A stretch of DNA of 64,000 nt from Oncomelania hupensis (taxonomy: Eukaryota; Mollusca; Gastropoda; Littorinimorpha; Pomatiopsidae). The notes beneath the pieces are model-generated. The model was given only the letters and a program-made list of their open reading frames with translations. It did no database searches and was not told where the DNA came from. The stretch spans positions 62,179,631 through 62,243,630 of the forward strand of contig CM072517.1 in assembly GCA_036898135.1 (NCBI GenBank), written 5' to 3'. A program made the position numbers and the translations under genes. Each line of letters begins with the position of its first letter. The stretch's first letter is position 1. Below, piece after piece: positions 26,201 to 32,200 of this stretch.

Positions 26201-29200
26201 GGTGTGGTAGTTATTAGAGTAATTTTGAGTGTGATTTAGGAGTTTAGGAGAGTGTGGTTTAGGAATAAGATACCTTTAGCATCCAGTGGTGTGGTGGTTA
26301 TTAGAGTAATTTTGAGTGTGATTTAGGAGTTTAGGAGAGTGGTTTAGGAATAAGATACCTTTAGCATCCAGTGGTGTGGTAGTTATTAGAGTAATTTTGA
26401 GTGTGATTAAGGAGTTTAGGAGAGTGTGGTTTAGGAATAAGATACCTTGAGTATCCAGTGGTGTGGTGGTTATTAGAGTAATTTTGAGTGTGATTTAGGA
26501 GTTTAGGAGAGTGTGGTTTAGGAATAAGATACCTTTAGCATCCAGTGGTGTGGTGGTTATTAGAGTAATTTTGAGTGTGATTTAGGAGTTTAGGAGAGTG
26601 TGGTTTAGGAATAAGATACCTTGAGTATCCAGTGGTGTGGTGGTTATTAGAGTAATTTTGAGTGTGATTTAGGAGTTTAGGACTAGGAGAGTGTGTTTTA
26701 GGAATAAGATACCTTTAGCATCCAGTAGTGTGGTGGTTATTAGAGCAATTTTGAGTGTGATTTAGGAGTTTAGGAGAGTGTGTTTTAGGAATAAGATACC
26801 TTTAGCATCCAGTGGTGTGGTGGCTTGGGCATGAGCTAGCAGTGTTTGATGTGTAACAACGTCAAGAAGAGTTAGTGTTTGGGAGAAGTGACCATGTGTG
26901 GAAGGCAACCACCAAATGACAGCAGAAGATTGAAACAAGCGCACTGCACGCCCCCAGTCCACCCAGCTGTGAATGGGTAACCTGCATGAGAGGAGATAGG
27001 CACCACCCTCATTAAGTTGGCCCAGACGAAAGGGAGGTTACAAATTCTTCCCTCCCCAACGACTGAAAGGTTTTAGGGACCTTTTTTTAAAAATTAAAAA
27101 CCTTTTTAGTGTCCAGTACTATTTTGTGCATGTTTGAAGACTTTAAAGATCCTGATGCTCATGTCATAGATGGGTAAGTGCCGGCTACACAAATACACCC
27201 AGCACGTACTAGGTCCTTTCTCCCTCAGAGATGAGAATCTTCCGCTTTTTAGCGGAAATCCGCTCTTTCGGAAGGTACCAGGGTCATTTTTGAGATCGGT
27301 TTAAATCCGGTGAGAAAATTTTAGTGTTTATGATTAGGGTGAGTTGTTGATTTTCGATCTCGCAGCTTATTCCCACTCGTTATTCCCATGCGGATTGTTG
27401 TCATTTGGTTCGCTCTCACTTCGTTTTCGTCGATCCACCGAGCTGCCGTAAAAAGCCGAGATAACCCGATTTCTTTCTTCCGCGTGTCCTGGTAAACGTA
27501 CGTGGGGCTCTCTTAGATACTAGCCATCGCATTACGGAAGTGACGTTGCGTATCTAAGCCTACCGTTTTTCTGCGCATAAGATTCCGGCTGTTCCCAGAC
27601 ACTCCCGCTGATAATGACGTCACTAAAATAGGCGCTTGAAGCCCTTTCTCATGCACTGAGTTGTAGTGCGAACGATGGAACAGCCAAAACATCACGTGGT
27701 TGATCAGCCATTGTCTAGAACAAAGTGCGACTTGTAAAATGCTTCGAAAACTAAATCCTGGAGAAAAGGCTCTTGCTACCCACATCTACAGTGGTGTAAA
27801 AAACAAGTGAAACTTTTTTAAGTGGTTAGAAGAAAAGTTGAACACAACAGTCTTAATTCGTTTGAAGGACAAAAAGATCGAAAGAAATGTGGAGTTGAAT
27901 CCAGAGGCAGAGAAACAAGCCAGACTGGCTCATAAGAAAGCTCTGAGCTGACTGCCCGACTTCAGGTGTTGGTGAGGAAGAGAAGTGAGATTAGAAGTCA
28001 AAAGCCACCAGCCAAGAAAGCAAGAACTGGATAGTTGCCTGGCTTCAGTTATAAAATACATGCACATGTACATGTACTACATAGTTCATTCAATAATTGT
28101 GTGTGTGCAGACTGTATAGCATGTTGGTACCTGCCAGTTTTTATTTATACTTTTAACATTTCTTCAAAAAAACCTGAGAATGTTGTATACACAAAGAACT
28201 GTAGGCCTAATCCTAGTGCATGACGTAATTGTAGACTTCAGCCTGACTTCAGTGCCTGACTACGACTTCAAGGCTGAAGTTGTTCATAATGTATATATGA
28301 TTATCAGAACTGTTTTAGGAACTACTGCCTGAAACCATCCGTATTTCTGCTTTCCTTGTTGTGGTTTTTCCAAGACATTATTTTGAAATTGTAAACCTTG
28401 TTTGAACAGTCAATCGAGGTATTTATGATTTTATTGTTTGGTGTGACCGTAAGAGTGTCAGTGAGGCTTCATACTGATTCTATGTATAAATGTACAACTC
28501 TGTTTTGGACAGTAATTATGTGCATTGGTAAAGCCTTGTCTTGTCATTGGTATTTAAACCATTCTTGTCTGCAGTCAAAAGGAATGCTTGTTTAATACAA
28601 GGCTTAACTGATGTTTGAAATAAATTCATTAGGCCTATGTGTTGAACTGTGGAGAGCTAACAACAGCATTTTAGTACCACAAAAACAACTGATCTGACCC
28701 CATAAAATAAGGCTCAGAATGCATAGATTTTAACCATCTTTTCAAAAATTTTCCGGGGGAGCATGCCCCCGGATCCCCCTAGCATCGCGTACCTGCTTCG
28801 CAGGTACTCACACTCGTGGCTTCGCCACTCGACAGACTTTGGAATTTTTCCTCCTTTTTGTCATTTTAGGATTCTCATCTCTGCTCCCTGTCCCTGGTCG
28901 CCCAGGATTGTGCTCAGTCGTCTTGGTGTTAGACTATGCGCCAAAATTCTGCAAGTGTGCGCCTCGGGCGGCTTGAGTTAGATCCTGTATCAGCCAGCAC
29001 CTTGAGTGGCAAAGTACTGTATACAAGTGAATAAATAAATAAATAATGCGGGTGTTTGTGCAAGTGAATGAGCAAGACAGGTACGGTAGATTGACATTGA
29101 GCGAACGAGCTGTTCAGTGCCTTGTGCTGCTGTGTGAGATTGTAAGCAGTGATGTCCCGAGGCCTCGGACATCGGTCATGGTCCGATTCGTTTGGAAAAT

Positions 29201-32200
29201 GACCGAATGCAAACACCTGTGTCCCGTCAAATGTCCAATTCTATTGCGAAATTAGCGGTCATTGTCCGATAGTATTATGACTAGAGCGGTCACTGCAAGA
29301 AACATCTGTACAAACTGGAGTGTCAAAGCCGTTAAAACGAGTTTGAATAGTGGACAATGCTAGACTATTATCACTCTTTGGTACATTCTGTCGAACAACA
29401 AAAGGGCCGCAAGTCTCGACACTTTTGAAAAGGGAAATAACCGACACCATACTTCCTCTGCAACTATCTTAAAGAAGCACCATTAATCGGTTCGCTTCAC
29501 AATCTGAATGTCCTATTGCTTTTATTTAGTCAGGACATGAGGTCCGATTAGGTTTATGATTTAGGACATTTTGTCCTATTGCCCTCTAATCCTAGGAACA
29601 CCACTGTGTAAGTGCCTATTGTAAAAACAGTTTACAGACCAAATCATAATGATGAAAACTGTGTAAGTTGTACAGTGTCAAAATGCATTTCCTGTTTATA
29701 TAGAGGAATTGTATAAAAACACTTTTAAGTCACAGATTGTAACTAGCGGCACGCCACTGTGGGTAACTTTGTCATGCCTTTGAATTTTGATGTAAAAAAA
29801 AAAAGGACCTAGCTCGCTGATGACCCAGGTTCAAATCATGTGGCGGGCAAGATGAAAGTGTCCATTTTTCACCTTCCATCTGAGTAGTTTGATTGCTCTG
29901 GTGGTTCAGTATAGATTTTAGGTCTATGTTCCTTCTCCCTTAGGATGGTTGTCTCCGTCTTCTGTTATTGCCAATGAAGGGTGTAGACGTTAAACTTCAA
30001 CGTTCATTCAATAAAATAAAAAAAAATTTATTAAATAATAATAATAATAATAATTATGATACAAAACGGAAATGTGTTAGTACAGTGGAAAAAATGTTGT
30101 GTTGCAGATTTTGAAGACGTTGTGGAGCCTGAAGGCCTTGCATCCCAATTACCAGCGCCTGAAACTCACTGAGCCAGACTTTGTCACCTTGAACACAAAA
30201 CACAGGTACAATCTGCAGCTGTTGTTGTCGTTGTTTACAGCAGTGTTTAACCATTAACTAAAATATGCTAGAAATGCATCCCCTTCACACACACCCCTTC
30301 CTTCCTCCCCTCTCCCCCCATCTTGTGTCAGTGGCGCCATGTCTACTTATTAAGCTCATCTTCAGCTTGAATGAATGACAAATTAATACAGCGCATAAAA
30401 ACTACAACAGCCGGAGGTATGCTGACAGCGCTAGAGAGGGAGTGTGGGGTAAAATGGGTATAGACATTACAAGGGTTTGAACAAGAAGAACAAAATCAAG
30501 GCAAGAAGTTTGTACATCAGTATGAGCAATCAAGAGAACACCTACAAAAAACAGAGAATAAAAACATAATGAAGTTTAAAAAAATAAAATTAAAATACAT
30601 AAAATCACACACTAACTTTAAAATGACATAGTAATACTAATATCACACACACTAACATACTAACACTAATGGTGCTGTCTCGGACACGGCAGAGGACTAA
30701 ACAGCTAGTTCAGTCATTTACGCTTCTGTCTCGGACATGACCAAGAAATGTAGGATTTTATGCAAGCGAATTTGTTGCATTAATTATGTGATCAGTGCTT
30801 CTAAGACCTTTTTGTATTCGAATATATATTTTATCAAAAAGGAGGTAAGATTAAGCCTTAGCAAAAAAGTTTGAAAGTACAACAATTGTATGGATGAAGA
30901 GGGAGGCTTTTTGGGAGAAAATACTTCATTGAAAAATAAATAGCTACTGTCTGTCATCTAGTCAGAAATAAACCTTGCAACACGTTCTAACATGTCCTAT
31001 TTTTGTCCGCCCTTCTTCTTTACAGGCCAGAGGGCAGTAGAGATCCACGCAGCACCAAGCAGCCGCCATCCAGCAACCACACCACTCCCTACAACACCCT
31101 CAGTCGCCCCATTTCCGCACAGGGCTATGACGACAACACGCTGCGTGCAGGCCGCATGCCGTACGACGATCGCACCAACTACAGTCAGCACGGCAGTCAG
31201 GGCTACTTGGCCATGAACCAGAGCAACCCTGCCTTGTACGACCCCCACAACACCAGCGACAGGGCTAACTACTCCAGGGAAAGGATACCAGTAAGGGTTG
31301 ATGGATGTAGAGGGCATTTTAGCCTTGTTTTTTTAACTGACAAAAGAGATTAATTCAAGTCAAGTAGAGAAATCGTTAATCGCAAAAAGGACAGTGAAAA
31401 TTTGGTGTGTTACTCGATTTAAACGAGAAAAATTTAATCATAAAATAACATAAATGCGAAGTATTCTTTGGATTACTTTTATCTTCCCTCTCTGTGTTGC
31501 TGCCTGATAGTTTGCATGATCAAAGATTTTATTATAGAAACTACCACCCAACGACCAGCCACTGTGTGGGCTTGAACCTGCAGTAGTCCTAGCCCAAGAA
31601 AACGGGCCACTGGGGGCAAACGCTTCACACAAACCTAAACAAAAGTCACATGCACTTCAACGGCTGTTTCATTTTCTTCTTCAGCGTTTGTTTAAACAGC
31701 GTCTCAGGTTGATCATGGAGATCAAAGTGCGTAACAATTTCGTGCATCGAGCCCTCTTTTTTGTTTTCTTTCTAATTCACCAATGTTACAGTAAAATTGC
31801 ACAGCCAGACACACAAACCACAGTAGATAGGCCAGTGGAAAAAAAAGAAGTCCTTTTCCGTATGGTTCTCCATTGTTCCGTAACAAACCTCTTCCTATAC
31901 AGAGAAAGACCAAAAGCTGTGTGTAGAACACAGTGATAAAGGTATCTCACCTAAAGTGATAGGACTGGAGTGTATTGACAGGCTCTTGGATATCATCCTT
32001 ATTAGATACTATCCTCCATGCAATGAGGGAATGATAGGACGGATCTATTCCCTCATTTGTGCCATAGACAGAGATGCCAACCCTCACAGTTTCGCCGTAT
32101 TATTTTCCGGTGGCAAATAGTTTTTTTACGGATTTACGCTGAAGTCATTTTTCTTACGGCGAGAATAATTTTGACAAAAATATATAGTTGCAGCTGATGA

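Larger units (their letters stand above)
25108..30107 (+). other. intron 14, 5-kb repeat-rich intron
   Basis: Contains a mariner derivative, 23-bp and 87-bp tandem arrays, a dispersed repeat interrupted by a large hAT-like element, and another small hAT-like element. A SINE-like segment with a box-B-like ggttcaaatc lies at about 29793-30006. The last 100 bases are plain. Confidence 0.75.

Noticed and set aside
31688..31936. 82-codon frame in intron 16
   Set aside because: Lies between well-supported exons 16 and 17 with no splice signals or family resemblance.
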